This document shows positions 35,486 to 44,880 of a DNA stretch of 64,000 nucleotides, one piece after another. The DNA comes from Verrucomicrobiota bacterium (lineage in GTDB: Bacteria; Verrucomicrobiota; Verrucomicrobiia; Limisphaerales; UBA9464), in contig VHCG01000007.1 in assembly GCA_016871805.1 (NCBI GenBank), forward strand, positions 45,166 to 109,165, in the 5' to 3' direction. The first letter of the stretch is position 1; each line of letters begins with the position of its first letter. Position numbers and translations under genes: made by a program. The notes under the pieces are model-generated. The model was not told the origin of the DNA. It ran no database searches and was given only the letters and a program-made list of their open reading frames with translations.

Positions 35486-36565
35486 ATGCCGGCCGACCGG
35501 ACCCAGATCCACCCCCCGGCGGTCCTCCTGTTCCTCCTCGGATGGACCCTCGTGGGTCTCGCGTTCGCGGGGCAGATGTATCTGACGCAGGCCAAGGTGG
35601 GACGGCCGGTCTCGTGGACCTTCGCCCTGGGGAGATCACTGGCCGACTGGTACACCTTCGCCCTGATCTCCTGGCCGGCCATCACGCTGGCCCGACGCTT
35701 CCCGATCGGCAGCGCCCCGGTCCACCTCCTGGTCGAGCTGCACCTGCTGGCCAGCATGGTGTTCTCGCTGGCCTGGACCCTGATCCGAGCCGGACTGACG
35801 GTGTGGATCGACGGCACCCCGTTCATGGAGACCCTCCGGTACGCGCTCGTGGCCACCCTGGTGTTCAACATGCTGGTGTACTGCGCGATCGTGACCACGA
35901 CCCATGCCGTCGGGTTCTATCGCCAGTCCCGGGAACGGGAGCGACGGGAGCTCGAGCTCGAGCGTCGGCTGGTCGAGGCCCGGCTCCAGACCCTCCAGAT
36001 GCAGCTGAACCCGCACTTCCTGTTCAACGCGCTGAACGGGGTCAGCGCCCTGATGTACCGCGACATCGATGCGGCGGACACCATGCTGATGCGGCTGAGC
36101 GAGCTGCTCCGGGAGGCCCTGCAACGGACGAAGCAGCCCTGGGTCAGCCTTCGGGACGACCTGGCCTTCCTCGACCGCTACCTGGGGATCGAACTGATCC
36201 GGTTTGCGGGCCGGCTGACGGTCCGGCACGAGATCGAGCCCGACACACTGGAGCTTCAGGTCCCGAACCTGATCCTCCAGCCGCTCGTCGAGAATGCGAT
36301 CAAGCACGGCATCGAACCGAAGGCCCAGGCCAGCAGCATCACTCTCCGGGCCTCCCGGACGACCGAGGGAACGCTCCGACTCGAGGTGGAGGACAACGGG
36401 AGGGGCTACGATCCCGGGAAGCCGGTCCTTTCCGGAATCGGGCTGACCAACATCCGAGCCCGGCTCGAGCACCTGTTTGGATCGCGGGGCTCGCTGCGAC
36501 TCGATCCCGGATCGACCGGGGGCGTCAGGGCCATCGTCGAATTCCCGATCGTCGAGAGGTCCTGA
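35486..36565 (+). CDS. LytS/YehU-type sensor histidine kinase
   Basis: 359 residues. Four membrane helices occupy about residues 12-140. A short coiled coil (RERERRELELERRLVEARLQ) leads to the His_kinase domain with the phospho-acceptor H177 in QLNPHFLFNALNGVSAL. The ATP-binding part has LILQPLVENAIKHGI and VEDNGRGYDPG, then SGIGLTNIRARL. Kinases of this type normally pair with a LytTR-domain response regulator; none is next to it, since citrate synthase follows. The ATG at 35486 gives the membrane part directly after the start; the longer frame from 35162 overlaps the divergent CRTAC1 gene and is rejected. Confidence 0.85.
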   Translation: MPADRTQIHPPAVLLFLLGWTLVGLAFAGQMYLTQAKVGRPVSWTFALGRSLADWYTFALISWPAITLARRFPIGSAPVHLLVELHLLASMVFSLAWTLIRAGLTVWIDGTPFMETLRYALVATLVFNMLVYCAIVTTTHAVGFYRQSRERERRELELERRLVEARLQTLQMQLNPHFLFNALNGVSALMYRDIDAADTMLMRLSELLREALQRTKQPWVSLRDDLAFLDRYLGIELIRFAGRLTVRHEIEPDTLELQVPNLILQPLVENAIKHGIEPKAQASSITLRASRTTEGTLRLEVEDNGRGYDPGKPVLSGIGLTNIRARLEHLFGSRGSLRLDPGSTGGVRAIVEFPIVERS

Positions 36566-36701
36566 GTCGGGTCCGGGACGTGAATCGCTCCAAAACCCGG
36601 CCACACGGCCTCGACGGGCCGCAAAACCGGGAAATCCGTTGACGCTTCGCGGTTTGGGAACAGACTTCGATGGTCTTCGCACCTCTGCACCCGACTTTTC
36701 G

Positions 36702-37853
36702 ATGAGCACTCCTTCTGAATCCCCCTCCTCCGCCCCTGCCGTATCCAAAGGACTCGAGGGAATCGTCGCCGCCCATACCCGTCTCAGCGATGTCCGTGGC
36801 GATGTCGGCCAGCTGATCTACTGCGGCTACGACATCGACGAGCTGGCCGGAAAGGTCTCCTACGAGGAGGTCGTCTACCTGCTCAACCACAACCATCTGC
36901 CGAACCCCAAGGAGCTGACCGAGCTGAAGGCCACCCTGGCCGGCTACCGAGAGCTGCCCCAGGGGGTGATCGACATGCTCTGTCGGCTCCCGACCGACTG
37001 TCCGCCGATGCACGCCATCCGCACCGGCGTGAGCGCCCTCGGCTGCTACGACACGATCGCGGATGACGACACCATGGATGCCCAGCGCCGCAAGGCCCTG
37101 CGCCTGATCGCCCAGATCCCGGTGGTCACCGCCTACTTCCACCGCGCCCGTCAGGGCAAGCCGCTCGTCCATCCCGATCCCACTCTCGGTGAGGCCGCGA
37201 ACTTCCTGTACATGATCGATGGCGAGAAACCCTCGGCCGAGAAGGTCAGCACCATGGACATGTGCTACGTGCTGCATGCCGACCACGGCATGAACGCCTC
37301 GACCTTCAGTGCCCGGGTGACCATCGCCACGCTCAGCGACATGTACTCGGCGATCACCAGCGCCATCGGAACCCTGAAGGGCCCGCTGCACGGCGGCGCC
37401 AACGAGGGTGTGATCAAGATGCTCCAGGAGATCGGGTCGCTCGACAAGGTGGACGCCTACGTCGACGAGTGCATGAAGCAGAAGCGCAAGATCATGGGCA
37501 TCGGCCATCGGGTCTACAAGGTGCTCGACCCCCGCGCCCCGCACCTCAAGCGAATGGCCCAGATCCTGTCGGCGAAGCTCGGCGAGCCGAAGTGGATCCA
37601 GATGTCGGAGCGGATCGCCTCCCTGATGCTGGAAAAGAAGAACCTTCACGCGAACGTCGATTTCTACAGCGCCACCGTCTACTACAGCCTCGGCATCCCA
37701 ACCGATCTGTTCACGCCGATCTTCGCGATCGCCCGCACCAGCGGCTGGACGGCCCACGTGCTCGAGCAGCTCGCCGACAACCGCCTCATCCGGCCTCAGT
37801 CGGTCTACACCGGCCCCGTCGGTCTCAAGGTCACGCCGCTCGAACAGCGCTGA
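36702..37853 (+). CDS. gltA: Citrate synthase
   Basis: Condenses oxaloacetate with acetyl-CoA, the first step of the TCA cycle. 383 residues, the short citrate/2-methylcitrate synthase type. Signature segments are [16 protein letters not shown] (catalytic His), [35 protein letters not shown] (His/Arg) and [25 protein letters not shown] with the catalytic Asp. A 2-methylcitrate synthase role is not excluded, but sucC and sucD directly downstream favour citrate synthase. The ATG at 36702 matches the family start; the frame upstream overlaps the histidine kinase gene. sucC begins 112 bp after the stop. Confidence 0.93.
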   Translation: MSTPSESPSSAPAVSKGLEGIVAAHTRLSDVRGDVGQLIYCGYDIDELAGKVSYEEVVYLLNHNHLPNPKELTELKATLAGYRELPQGVIDMLCRLPTDCPPMHAIRTGVSALGCYDTIADDDTMDAQRRKALRLIAQIPVVTAYFHRARQGKPLVHPDPTLGEAANFLYMIDGEKPSAEKVSTMDMCYVLHADHGMNASTFSARVTIATLSDMYSAITSAIGTLKGPLHGGANEGVIKMLQEIGSLDKVDAYVDECMKQKRKIMGIGHRVYKVLDPRAPHLKRMAQILSAKLGEPKWIQMSERIASLMLEKKNLHANVDFYSATVYYSLGIPTDLFTPIFAIARTSGWTAHVLEQLADNRLIRPQSVYTGPVGLKVTPLEQR

Positions 37854-37965
37854 CCTCCTCCCGAAGGATCGGTGGCGGCGGACGGTCCGGTTGTTTCCGG
37901 GCGGAGCCCGTCGGATACCGTTCCCCGAGGGCCCTGATACACCTCCCGTCCCCAATCGTCCCTGC

Positions 37966-39171
37966 ATGAACATCCACGAGTACCAAGCCAAACAGCTCCT
38001 CAAACAGTACGGCGTCGCCGTTCCCCCCGGTGAACCCTGCACCTCGGTCGACGGTGCCCGCGCCATCGCCGAGAAGCTCTTCGGCTCCGGACAGAAGCTG
38101 CTGGTCATCAAGTCGCAGATCCACGCCGGTGGCCGTGGCAAGGGCACCTTCAAGCATGGGTTCCAAGGTGGCGTGAAGCTGGCCAAGTCGGTTGCCGACG
38201 CCGTGTCGCTCGCGGAGAACATGCTCGGTAAGACCCTCGTGACGAAGCAGACCGGCCCCGACGGCCGGGTCGTCAGCACCATCCTGGTGGCGGGCGCCGA
38301 GAGCATCAAACGGGAGTTCTACCTCGCCGTCCTGCTGGACCGCGCCAACTCCCGCCCCCTCATCATGGCCAGCATCGAGGGCGGTGTTGAGATCGAGGAG
38401 GTCGCCGAGAAGACCCCCGAGAAGATCATCAAGGAATGGGTCGACCCCGCGGTCGGACTCCAGGCCTACCAGACCCGCAAGATCGCCCAGGGGCTCGGCC
38501 TGAAGGGCGACCTCTTCAACCAGGCCTGCAAGCTCATCGCCGGGGTCTACAAGACCTGGTGGGAGTGCGATGCCTCGATGGTCGAGATCAACCCCCTCGC
38601 CATCGTCGAGACCCCCGAGGGCAAGGAGGTGATCGTGTGCGTCGACGCCAAGATCGGCCTCGATGACAACGCCCTCTACCGGCACAAGGACATCCTGGCC
38701 ATGCGCGACCTCGCCGAGGAATCGCCGCTCGAGGTCGAGGCCTCCAAGTTCAGCCTGAACTACATCAAGCTCGACGGGAACATCGCCTGCCTCGTCAACG
38801 GAGCCGGCCTCGCGATGTCCACCATGGACATCATCCAGCACTTCGGCGGCAGCCCCGCCAACTTCCTCGACGTCGGCGGCGGGGCCTCCAAGGAGCAGGT
38901 CAGCGCGGCGTTCAAGATCATCCTGACCGACCCCTCGGTGAAGGGCATCCTGGTCAACATCTTCGGCGGCATCATGGACTGCAACGTGATCGCCACCGGG
39001 ATCGTCGAGGCCGTCAAGGAGACCGGCCTTACACTGCCGCTCGTCGTCCGCCTCGAAGGCAACAACGTCGCCGCTGGCAAGCAGACCCTCGCCTCCTCCG
39101 GCCTCACCCTGATCACCGGCGACTCCATGGCCGACGCCGCCCAGAAGGTCGTCAAGGCCGTCCGCAACTGA
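37966..39171 (+). CDS. sucC: Succinyl-CoA synthetase (ADP-forming) beta subunit
   Basis: 401 residues. Together with SucD it interconverts succinyl-CoA and succinate with ATP or GTP formation. The ATP-grasp start [17 protein letters not shown] is nearly canonical, followed by [14 protein letters not shown], the CoA-ligase part with [18 protein letters not shown], and near the end [15 protein letters not shown] and [14 protein letters not shown]. The ATG at 37966 gives this start exactly. sucD follows after 22 bp, clearly one operon; citrate synthase upstream probably belongs to it. Confidence 0.96.
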   Translation: MNIHEYQAKQLLKQYGVAVPPGEPCTSVDGARAIAEKLFGSGQKLLVIKSQIHAGGRGKGTFKHGFQGGVKLAKSVADAVSLAENMLGKTLVTKQTGPDGRVVSTILVAGAESIKREFYLAVLLDRANSRPLIMASIEGGVEIEEVAEKTPEKIIKEWVDPAVGLQAYQTRKIAQGLGLKGDLFNQACKLIAGVYKTWWECDASMVEINPLAIVETPEGKEVIVCVDAKIGLDDNALYRHKDILAMRDLAEESPLEVEASKFSLNYIKLDGNIACLVNGAGLAMSTMDIIQHFGGSPANFLDVGGGASKEQVSAAFKIILTDPSVKGILVNIFGGIMDCNVIATGIVEAVKETGLTLPLVVRLEGNNVAAGKQTLASSGLTLITGDSMADAAQKVVKAVRN

Positions 39172-39193
39172 ACCCCCTTCCCTCCCCAGAACC

Positions 39194-40096
39194 ATGGCCA
39201 TCCTCGTCACCCCGCAAACCAAGGTCCTCGTCCAGGGCATCACCGGATCCTTCGGTGCCCGCCACGCCCAGCTCTCCATCGAGTACGGCACCCAGGTCGT
39301 CGCCGGCGTCACCCCCGGCAAGGGCGGACAGACCTTCCAGCACCTGGGCGTCAGCGTGCCGATCTTCGACACCGTCGCCGAGGCCGTGAAGCAGACCGGC
39401 GCCACCGCCAGCGCGGTGTTCGTGCCCCCTCCGTTCGCTGCCGATGCGATCCTCGAGGGTGTGGACGCCGGACTCGATCTCGTCGTCGCCATCACCGAGG
39501 GCATCCCGGTCCGCGACATGATCTCCGTGAAGCGTGGAATGGCCGGCAGCCGGACCCGGCTGATCGGACCCAACTGCCCCGGACTGGTCACACCAGGGGA
39601 GGGACCCGACAGCAAGGGCGGATGCCGCATCGGCATCGCCCCGGGCTACATCCACAAGAAGGGCCACATCGGCGTGGTCAGCCGCTCGGGCACCCTGACC
39701 TACGAGGCCGTGTACCAGCTCACCAGCCGCGGTGTGGGCCAGAGCACCTGCGTCGGCATCGGCGGTGACCCGGTCAATGGCACGTCCCATCTCGACGTCA
39801 TCCAGATGTTCATGGCCGATCCCGACACGCACGGGATCATCATGATCGGTGAGATCGGCGGCTCCGCCGAGGAGGAGGCGGCCGAGTGGATCGCGCGTCA
39901 CGGGACGAAGCCGGTCGCCGGGTTCATCGCCGGAGCCACCGCCCCTCCGGGACGCCGCATGGGTCACGCCGGCGCCATCGTCAGCGGCGGCAAGGGCACC
40001 GCGGAGGCCAAGATCACCGCCTTCAAGGCCGCAGGCATCGGCATCGCCGCGACGCCCAGCGACATGGCCGACACGCTGCTCAAAATGATGAAGTGA
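39194..40096 (+). CDS. sucD: Succinyl-CoA synthetase alpha subunit
   Basis: 300 residues. It carries the CoA-binding Rossmann part ([53 protein letters not shown]) and the phosphohistidine loop [18 protein letters not shown] with H258. [14 protein letters not shown] and [15 protein letters not shown] are also standard. Length is as expected (about 290). It is 22 bp behind sucC and is followed by a GC-rich hairpin at 40103-40144 that may end the operon. Confidence 0.96.
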   Translation: MAILVTPQTKVLVQGITGSFGARHAQLSIEYGTQVVAGVTPGKGGQTFQHLGVSVPIFDTVAEAVKQTGATASAVFVPPPFAADAILEGVDAGLDLVVAITEGIPVRDMISVKRGMAGSRTRLIGPNCPGLVTPGEGPDSKGGCRIGIAPGYIHKKGHIGVVSRSGTLTYEAVYQLTSRGVGQSTCVGIGGDPVNGTSHLDVIQMFMADPDTHGIIMIGEIGGSAEEEAAEWIARHGTKPVAGFIAGATAPPGRRMGHAGAIVSGGKGTAEAKITAFKAAGIGIAATPSDMADTLLKMMK

Positions 40097-40102
40097 CGGA
40101 CA

Positions 40103-40144
40103 ACCCCGCCCGCGCGGACGTCCGGAAGCCGAGCGGGGCGGGGT
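40103..40144 (+). terminator. GC-rich hairpin after sucD
   Basis: A perfect 9-bp inverted repeat (ACCCCGCCC at 40103-40111 with GGGCGGGGT at 40136-40144) starts 7 bases after the sucD stop. No T-run follows, so it is a weak candidate for an intrinsic terminator and may instead stabilise the 3' end of the mRNA. Confidence 0.4.
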
Positions 40145-40246
40145 GATTCCCCCCTCCGTGCAGGCGTGGGGAACCGGAAATCCCTTTTTCTGACGGGGTG
40201 GGACCGGGCAGTGTCCTGAGGTCCACCGCGCACCCCTCCCGGTTCC

Positions 40247-41086
40247 ATGGCGTTCATCAACCTCCTCCTCGACCTGGTCGTGCTCGTGCTCGGCCTGTCG
40301 GTGTTGGGGATCGGAAACCGGGCCCCCAGCCATCGGGCCGGCACGCTGCTGGGCAACCTGAAGCCCGCCGAATCCAGACGCACCCGCAGCTGGAAACCCG
40401 TCCTGGTCCTCGTGGCCCTGCTGTTCCTCCGCCCCTTCCTCTATCGCATCCTCAGTGATGTGCTGGGCGAGATCCCGTCCTGGAACGCCATCCCGGCCAG
40501 CATCCCGTTCCGACCCGATTCCTTCCTGCGCCTCCTCGTCTTCTCCTGGGTCAGCTTCCTCTGGACCCTGATCCACTTCCTGTGCTGGGTGCTGCTGCTG
40601 TCCGCGCTCTCGAAGGCGTGCCGGGACCCCGCCAACTGGAACCGGTTCTTCGAGGAGCTCGCCGGCCCGCTGGCCCGCTGGCCCCTGCCCCTGTCCCTGC
40701 TCATTCCCGGACTCGCCGCCGGACTGCTCTGGCTGATCCTCCGCTGGCCGCTCCGCCTCATGGCCATCGCCCCACCCCCGGCCTCCACCGCAGCCCTGGT
40801 CGAACAATCCGTCCTCGTCGGACTCGGCATCTGGGTCTCGGTCCGCTGGCTGCTCGGGGGCCTGCTGCTGCTCCGGCTCATCAATTCGTACGTCTATCTC
40901 GGCACCCATCCCTTCTGGGACGCCGTGCACCAGATCGGGGGGGTTCCGCTCGCACCGTTCCGACGGCTGCCCCTCCAGTTCGGCAAGCTGGACCTATCCC
41001 CACTGCTCGCGACCGCAGCCGTCTTCCTCGCGGCCGCCGGACTCGAACGCGCCCTCGTGGCCGCCTACTTCCGCGTCGGACCATGA
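40247..41086 (+). CDS. YggT-family integral membrane protein
   Basis: 279 residues with about six hydrophobic segments. The C-terminal third has the YggT pattern LLLLRLINSYVYLGTHPFWDAV, GVPLAPFRRLPLQFGKLDLSPLLATAAVFLA; an N-terminal helix pair with an Arg-rich loop (NRAPSHRAGTLL) precedes it. YggT proteins are linked in other bacteria to osmotic stress and to cell-division or shape genes; the function is not established. Its stop overlaps the start of the DUF167 gene by four bases (ATGA), the common yggT-yggU pairing, so the two are translationally coupled. Confidence 0.78.
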   Translation: MAFINLLLDLVVLVLGLSVLGIGNRAPSHRAGTLLGNLKPAESRRTRSWKPVLVLVALLFLRPFLYRILSDVLGEIPSWNAIPASIPFRPDSFLRLLVFSWVSFLWTLIHFLCWVLLLSALSKACRDPANWNRFFEELAGPLARWPLPLSLLIPGLAAGLLWLILRWPLRLMAIAPPPASTAALVEQSVLVGLGIWVSVRWLLGGLLLLRLINSYVYLGTHPFWDAVHQIGGVPLAPFRRLPLQFGKLDLSPLLATAAVFLAAAGLERALVAAYFRVGP

Positions 41087-41385
41087 GCCTCCACGGCTTT
41101 CTGTCGGTCCACGACGACGCCCTGCTGCTGTCGATCAAGGTCCAGCCCAGGGCGCGACGGAACGAACTCGCCGGCACCCTTGGATCCGAACTCAAGGTCC
41201 GGGTGACCGCCCCGCCCGTCGACTCCGCGGCCAACGAGGGGTCCTGGGATTCCTCGCCGAGACCCTCGGTATCCCCACAGCGACAGGTCACCCTCGTCCG
41301 CGGACGGACGTCGACCCACAAGGTGATCCGGATCGATGGACTCGACACCGCCACGGCCATCGAGCGGCTGGGACAACCCGGTTGA
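41083..41385 (+). CDS. DUF167 (YggU-like) protein with an internal out-of-frame segment
   Basis: 100 residues. The two ends match DUF167 well: LLLSIKVQPRARRNELAG and LKVRVTAPPVDSAANE at the front, RQVTLVRGRTSTHKVIRIDG at the back. The middle (about residues 53-67, GSWDSSPRPSVSP) does not. Read one base out of frame, the same DNA gives VLGFLAETLGIPTA, exactly the helix expected in the family. So one base appears missing near 41239 and one extra near 41284, restoring the frame. This may be a real mutated gene or two assembly errors. The start overlaps yggT by four bases. Confidence 0.75.
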   Translation: MSLHGFLSVHDDALLLSIKVQPRARRNELAGTLGSELKVRVTAPPVDSAANEGSWDSSPRPSVSPQRQVTLVRGRTSTHKVIRIDGLDTATAIERLGQPG

Positions 41386-41465
41386 AACCGCTTGAGGCCG
41401 GGTTTCCTCGCCAACGGTTCGAGTGCACCTTGGCATCCTCAGTGAGCTCTCCCACGATCCACTCC

Positions 41466-42671
41466 ATGTCGCCGGAACCGGTCCGCAGCCTCTACATCCA
41501 CGTGCCGTTCTGCGCGCACAAGTGCGAGTACTGCGCCTTCTACTCCGCCCCCGCCCCGGGCAACCAGATCCAGCGGTATGTCGACGCCCTCGTCCGGGAA
41601 CTCGACCTGATCGCCCCGGACTGCCAGCCCGACACGGTGTTCTTCGGCGGAGGAACCCCCTCCATGCTCAACCTCCGCCAATGGGAGACCATCCTGGAGG
41701 CGTTCCGTCGGCTGGGTCTCGACAAGGCCACCGAGTGGACCGTCGAGTGCAACCCGGCCACCGTTTCCGAGGACAAGGCCCTCCTGCTGCGCGATGCCGG
41801 TGTCACTCGCATCTCCATGGGCGTCCAGTCGTTCGACGAATCCCTCCTTGAACGCCTGGGTCGGATCCACACCCGGGACCAGGTGTACCGCAGCTACGAG
41901 ATTCTCCGGTCGAGCGGATTCAACAACGTGAACATCGACCTGATGTTCGCCATCCCCGGACAATCCCTCGATCTCTGGGATCGCACCCTCGACGAGGCAC
42001 TACGGCTCGGGACCGAGCATCTCAGCTGCTACGAGGTGATCTACGAGGACGACACCCCGCTCTACGAGCAGCTGAAGGCCGGGCAGTTCGATGTGGACGA
42101 GGACCTGGCGTGCGACATGTATGACCGCCTGGTGGACCGGTTGGCGGAGGCGGGCTTCCGGCAGTATGAGATCGCCAACTTTGCACGGGATTCGAGGTCG
42201 GGAGCGGCGGGCCTTCCGGCGGCCTCGCTTCCGGAGATCCCCACCTTTGCCTGTCGCCACAACGTCACCTACTGGCGCGGACTCGACAGCTATGGCCTCG
42301 GTCCGAGCGCCAGTGAGTATGTCCGGGGCCTGCGATCCCGGAACTGGGCGAACACCACCCTGTACTGTGAGCAGCTCGAGAAGGGGCGTCGGGCCAAGGA
42401 ATTCGCCGAGGCCCTTTCTCCCCGCGCCCGTGCCGGCGAGCTCACGGCCTTCGGGCTGCGCATGAACGCCGGCTGGCCGCTCAACGAGTTCCGGGAGCGG
42501 ACCGGCATGGATCTAGCCTCCGAATGGCGCTCCGAGATGGACGAACTGATCCGATGCGGCTGGGCCGAGGAGACCCCGACGTCGTTCCGGCTCACTCGGC
42601 AGGGTCTTCGGTTTGCCGATGCCGCCGCGGAGAGGTTCCTGGAGGTTTCGGACGCCACCGTCCCCCGGTAG
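41466..42671 (+). CDS. hemW: Radical SAM heme chaperone HemW (coproporphyrinogen III oxidase-like)
   Basis: 401 residues. The radical SAM cluster motif CxxxCxxC is at C16, C20 and C23 (HVPFCAHKCEYCAF). FFGGGTPSML follows, then ECNPATVSEDK, RISMGVQSFDESLLERLGR, NVNIDLMFAIPGQSLDLW, YEVIYEDDTPLYEQ and QYEIANFARDS, all typical of HemW. The protein is thought to insert heme into target proteins rather than oxidise coproporphyrinogen; the Cys that HemN has after the cluster is Ala-Phe here, in line with HemW. The start at ATG 41466 is 80 bp after the DUF167 gene. A loop of about residues 240-256 (RSGAAGLPAASLPE) looks like a small insertion. Confidence 0.88.
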   Translation: MSPEPVRSLYIHVPFCAHKCEYCAFYSAPAPGNQIQRYVDALVRELDLIAPDCQPDTVFFGGGTPSMLNLRQWETILEAFRRLGLDKATEWTVECNPATVSEDKALLLRDAGVTRISMGVQSFDESLLERLGRIHTRDQVYRSYEILRSSGFNNVNIDLMFAIPGQSLDLWDRTLDEALRLGTEHLSCYEVIYEDDTPLYEQLKAGQFDVDEDLACDMYDRLVDRLAEAGFRQYEIANFARDSRSGAAGLPAASLPEIPTFACRHNVTYWRGLDSYGLGPSASEYVRGLRSRNWANTTLYCEQLEKGRRAKEFAEALSPRARAGELTAFGLRMNAGWPLNEFRERTGMDLASEWRSEMDELIRCGWAEETPTSFRLTRQGLRFADAAAERFLEVSDATVPR

Positions 42672-42749
42672 GGACAAAGTCCCGTGCGGTCCCTTCTGGA
42701 TCCGCGAGCCCTCCTTCCACCACCCGCGCCACCGGGATGACCCAGGGCA

Positions 42750-43385
42750 TCAGCCGAAGCGGACGAGCTTCAGTTCCTTGAGCGCGTTGAGCAGGAACTG
42801 CATCGCGATGGCGGCAAGGATCATGCCCATCACACGGGTGGTGACGCGGAGGAAGATTGGGCTGAGCCACCGGGCGCCCCGGGCCGAGATCGCGAACACA
42901 AGGTAGCTGAGGACACAGGCCACGAGGACGCTTGCGTACAGCAGTCCATGCTTGAGCCACGAATCGGCCTCGCCCTGCAGCAGGATCACCGTGGAGATCG
43001 CCCCGGGTCCGGCGAGCATCGGAACCGCCAGCGGTGTGATGGCGATGTCGTCCTTCGCCATGCCCGCCTGAACCTCCTCCTGCGTCTCCTGCGTCTTCGA
43101 CCGCTCGGCCCGGACCATGTCGAGGGCGATCAACAGGAGGATGATGCTGCCCGCCATCTGGAGCGCCGGCATCGTGATGCCAAGGAACCGGAACACCCAC
43201 TGCCCGGCGACGGCGAACACCAGCAACAGGATCGCCGCCACCTGACACGCGAGCCTGGCCATCCGGATGCGGTTCTCGAGGGAATCCCGGGACGTCATCG
43301 CGAGGAAGGCCGGGACCGTCGCCAGCGGATCGATGATCACCAGCAGGGAACTCAGGGCCAGCATTCCGTACTCCAAGGGGCTCAT
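42750..43385 (-). CDS. MarC family integral membrane protein
   Basis: 211 residues, six predicted membrane helices in two groups of three, with the MarC/UPF0056 signatures SSLLVIIDPLATVPAFLAMT near the start and AITPLAVPMLAGPGAISTVI after the central loop. The function of MarC proteins is unresolved; the old link to antibiotic resistance is not supported. Its ATG overlaps the stop of the ATP-grasp-like gene (ATGA, positions 43382-43385), so the two genes are translationally coupled. Confidence 0.88.
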   Translation of the reverse strand: MSPLEYGMLALSSLLVIIDPLATVPAFLAMTSRDSLENRIRMARLACQVAAILLLVFAVAGQWVFRFLGITMPALQMAGSIILLLIALDMVRAERSKTQETQEEVQAGMAKDDIAITPLAVPMLAGPGAISTVILLQGEADSWLKHGLLYASVLVACVLSYLVFAISARGARWLSPIFLRVTTRVMGMILAAIAMQFLLNALKELKLVRFG

Positions 43386-44752
43386 GGTGATCCCTGGGAT
43401 GGCGAGATCTCCGATGCCGTCCCACGACGACAGGGTGCAAGGATGCCGTCGCGCATGCCATGGACGATCTTCTTGTCCGCCGGAACCACCGTGGCCAGGA
43501 CGCCCCCCAGGTGCGGCCGGGCGGCGTCGCCATCGCCCTGCACGAAATAATAGGGACACAGGCGCACCCGACCCGGCATGGGGTGCAGCGTTCCCGAATG
43601 GAAGTCCCACCAGCGGGCTTCGACCAACCGGGGGCGATGGAACCGCTGCAGCACATGGGGTGACACCGGCCATGCCGCGAGGGCCCGCTCCACGGCGACG
43701 CTCCAGTCGGCCGTGCTGAGATCACTGCCCAGGTGGACCCCTCGAGCCCCCCAGGCCTCGGCGCTGAACCCGGAGATCTTCAGGATCAGGTCCCGTTCCC
43801 GCTGGCTCAGCCCCTTCAGCTGTCGCCAATCCGTCAGGTCCAACCCGGGATACGCCGCGTTGGGGGGAAGCGGTGTCGGATCCATCAGCCAGGTCCGCGG
43901 CACCACGGGCTGCAGCCGGTTCAGGAATCCCTCGCCCAGCTCCTGACGCCAGAACTCACGCAGGTTGCGGTTCCAGAGGAGTGCGAAGAGCAGCTTCTCC
44001 TCGAAGATCGGCTTCGGAGGCGGGGTCATCCGGATCTCCTCCGACCGCGCCCGCTCGATGAGCCGGGAGGAACCCGGGACCTGCGGCAGGTCGAACAACT
44101 CGAAGAAACGGTAGACCGCGTCGCCTGGGGCCGGATCCGCGAAGTCCCCTCCATGGACCTCCACGGACCGGTCCGTGATCCGCGAGGCCAGCCAGGCCAT
44201 CTCAGGCCGATACGAGGCCGCCTCGTCGGAGACCACGACGTGCACCCGTCGGGCGTCGCCAAAGATCGACGAAAACCCATCGCGCATCCCATGAGGCCCG
44301 CCGATCACATCGCTCCCCGAGGGGGACAGGGACGCATAGGTCTCATTGAGCCACTGGGTCAGGCCCATCCCACCCGGGACCGAGTCGAGTTCCGAGATCG
44401 CCCAGCCATCCTCGGTCAGCAGGACATCCGGACGGATCACCTTCGGGATCTGGTTCTTGAAGGCGCTGTCCCGCTGGATCGCGACGAGCTCCGGTGGCTT
44501 TCCCTGGTCCAGCACCTCGGCCACCCACGCAGGCGCCTTGCCCGCGATGCTCCGTCGATAGAGCAGGTTGACCGCCCGATAGAACTGCAGAAGGACGCGG
44601 CCGAAGGACTCGAGTTCGTCGACAAACCCTGGCTCCAACGGAAACGGATCGGGCGAGATGCGCCACGTCGCCCCATCGAAGAGCCCGCCCTCGGGAATCG
44701 ACTGGCGAACCTTCTGAGCCCGCGCCTGCGCCGCGGAGACATCCTCACTCAT
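43382..44752 (-). CDS. ATP-grasp-like protein of unknown function
   Basis: 456 residues, cytoplasmic, no membrane segment. I do not recognise a named enzyme. Segments reminiscent of ATP-grasp/glutathionylspermidine-synthase-type ligases are RPDVLLTEDGWAISELDSVPGG (about residues 106-127) and, near 335-350, DLILKISGFSAEAWGARGVHLG followed by VLQRFHRPRLVEARWW and RVRLCPYYFVQ. These suggest ATP-dependent ligation of an acid and an amine, but the catalytic residues cannot be assigned with certainty. The ATG at 44752 is used; a longer frame exists to 44788. It is translationally coupled to marC and divergent from the PQQ-propeller gene. Confidence 0.6.
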   Translation of the reverse strand: MSEDVSAAQARAQKVRQSIPEGGLFDGATWRISPDPFPLEPGFVDELESFGRVLLQFYRAVNLLYRRSIAGKAPAWVAEVLDQGKPPELVAIQRDSAFKNQIPKVIRPDVLLTEDGWAISELDSVPGGMGLTQWLNETYASLSPSGSDVIGGPHGMRDGFSSIFGDARRVHVVVSDEAASYRPEMAWLASRITDRSVEVHGGDFADPAPGDAVYRFFELFDLPQVPGSSRLIERARSEEIRMTPPPKPIFEEKLLFALLWNRNLREFWRQELGEGFLNRLQPVVPRTWLMDPTPLPPNAAYPGLDLTDWRQLKGLSQRERDLILKISGFSAEAWGARGVHLGSDLSTADWSVAVERALAAWPVSPHVLQRFHRPRLVEARWWDFHSGTLHPMPGRVRLCPYYFVQGDGDAARPHLGGVLATVVPADKKIVHGMRDGILAPCRRGTASEISPSQGSP

Positions 44753-44806
44753 GTCCGGGCAGGCTAGCCCCGACGCCGACAAGCTCAAACGTCAATCCCG
44801 ACCGCA

Positions 44807-44836
44807 ACGATCCGGAAAACCTTTCCCCCGGATCGT
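44807..44836. promoter_or_regulatory. Inverted repeat in a divergent promoter region
   Basis: ACGATCCGG (44807-44815) and CCGGATCGT (44828-44836) form a perfect 9-bp inverted repeat with a 12-nt spacer. It lies in the 128 bp between the divergent starts at 44752 and 44881. It could be an operator shared by both genes or simply a hairpin; there is no T-run typical of a terminator. Confidence 0.4.
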
Positions 44837-44880
44837 GTGCCATCCTCGCCAACGGTCCGGACTCGGCTAGCCTTCCTCCC

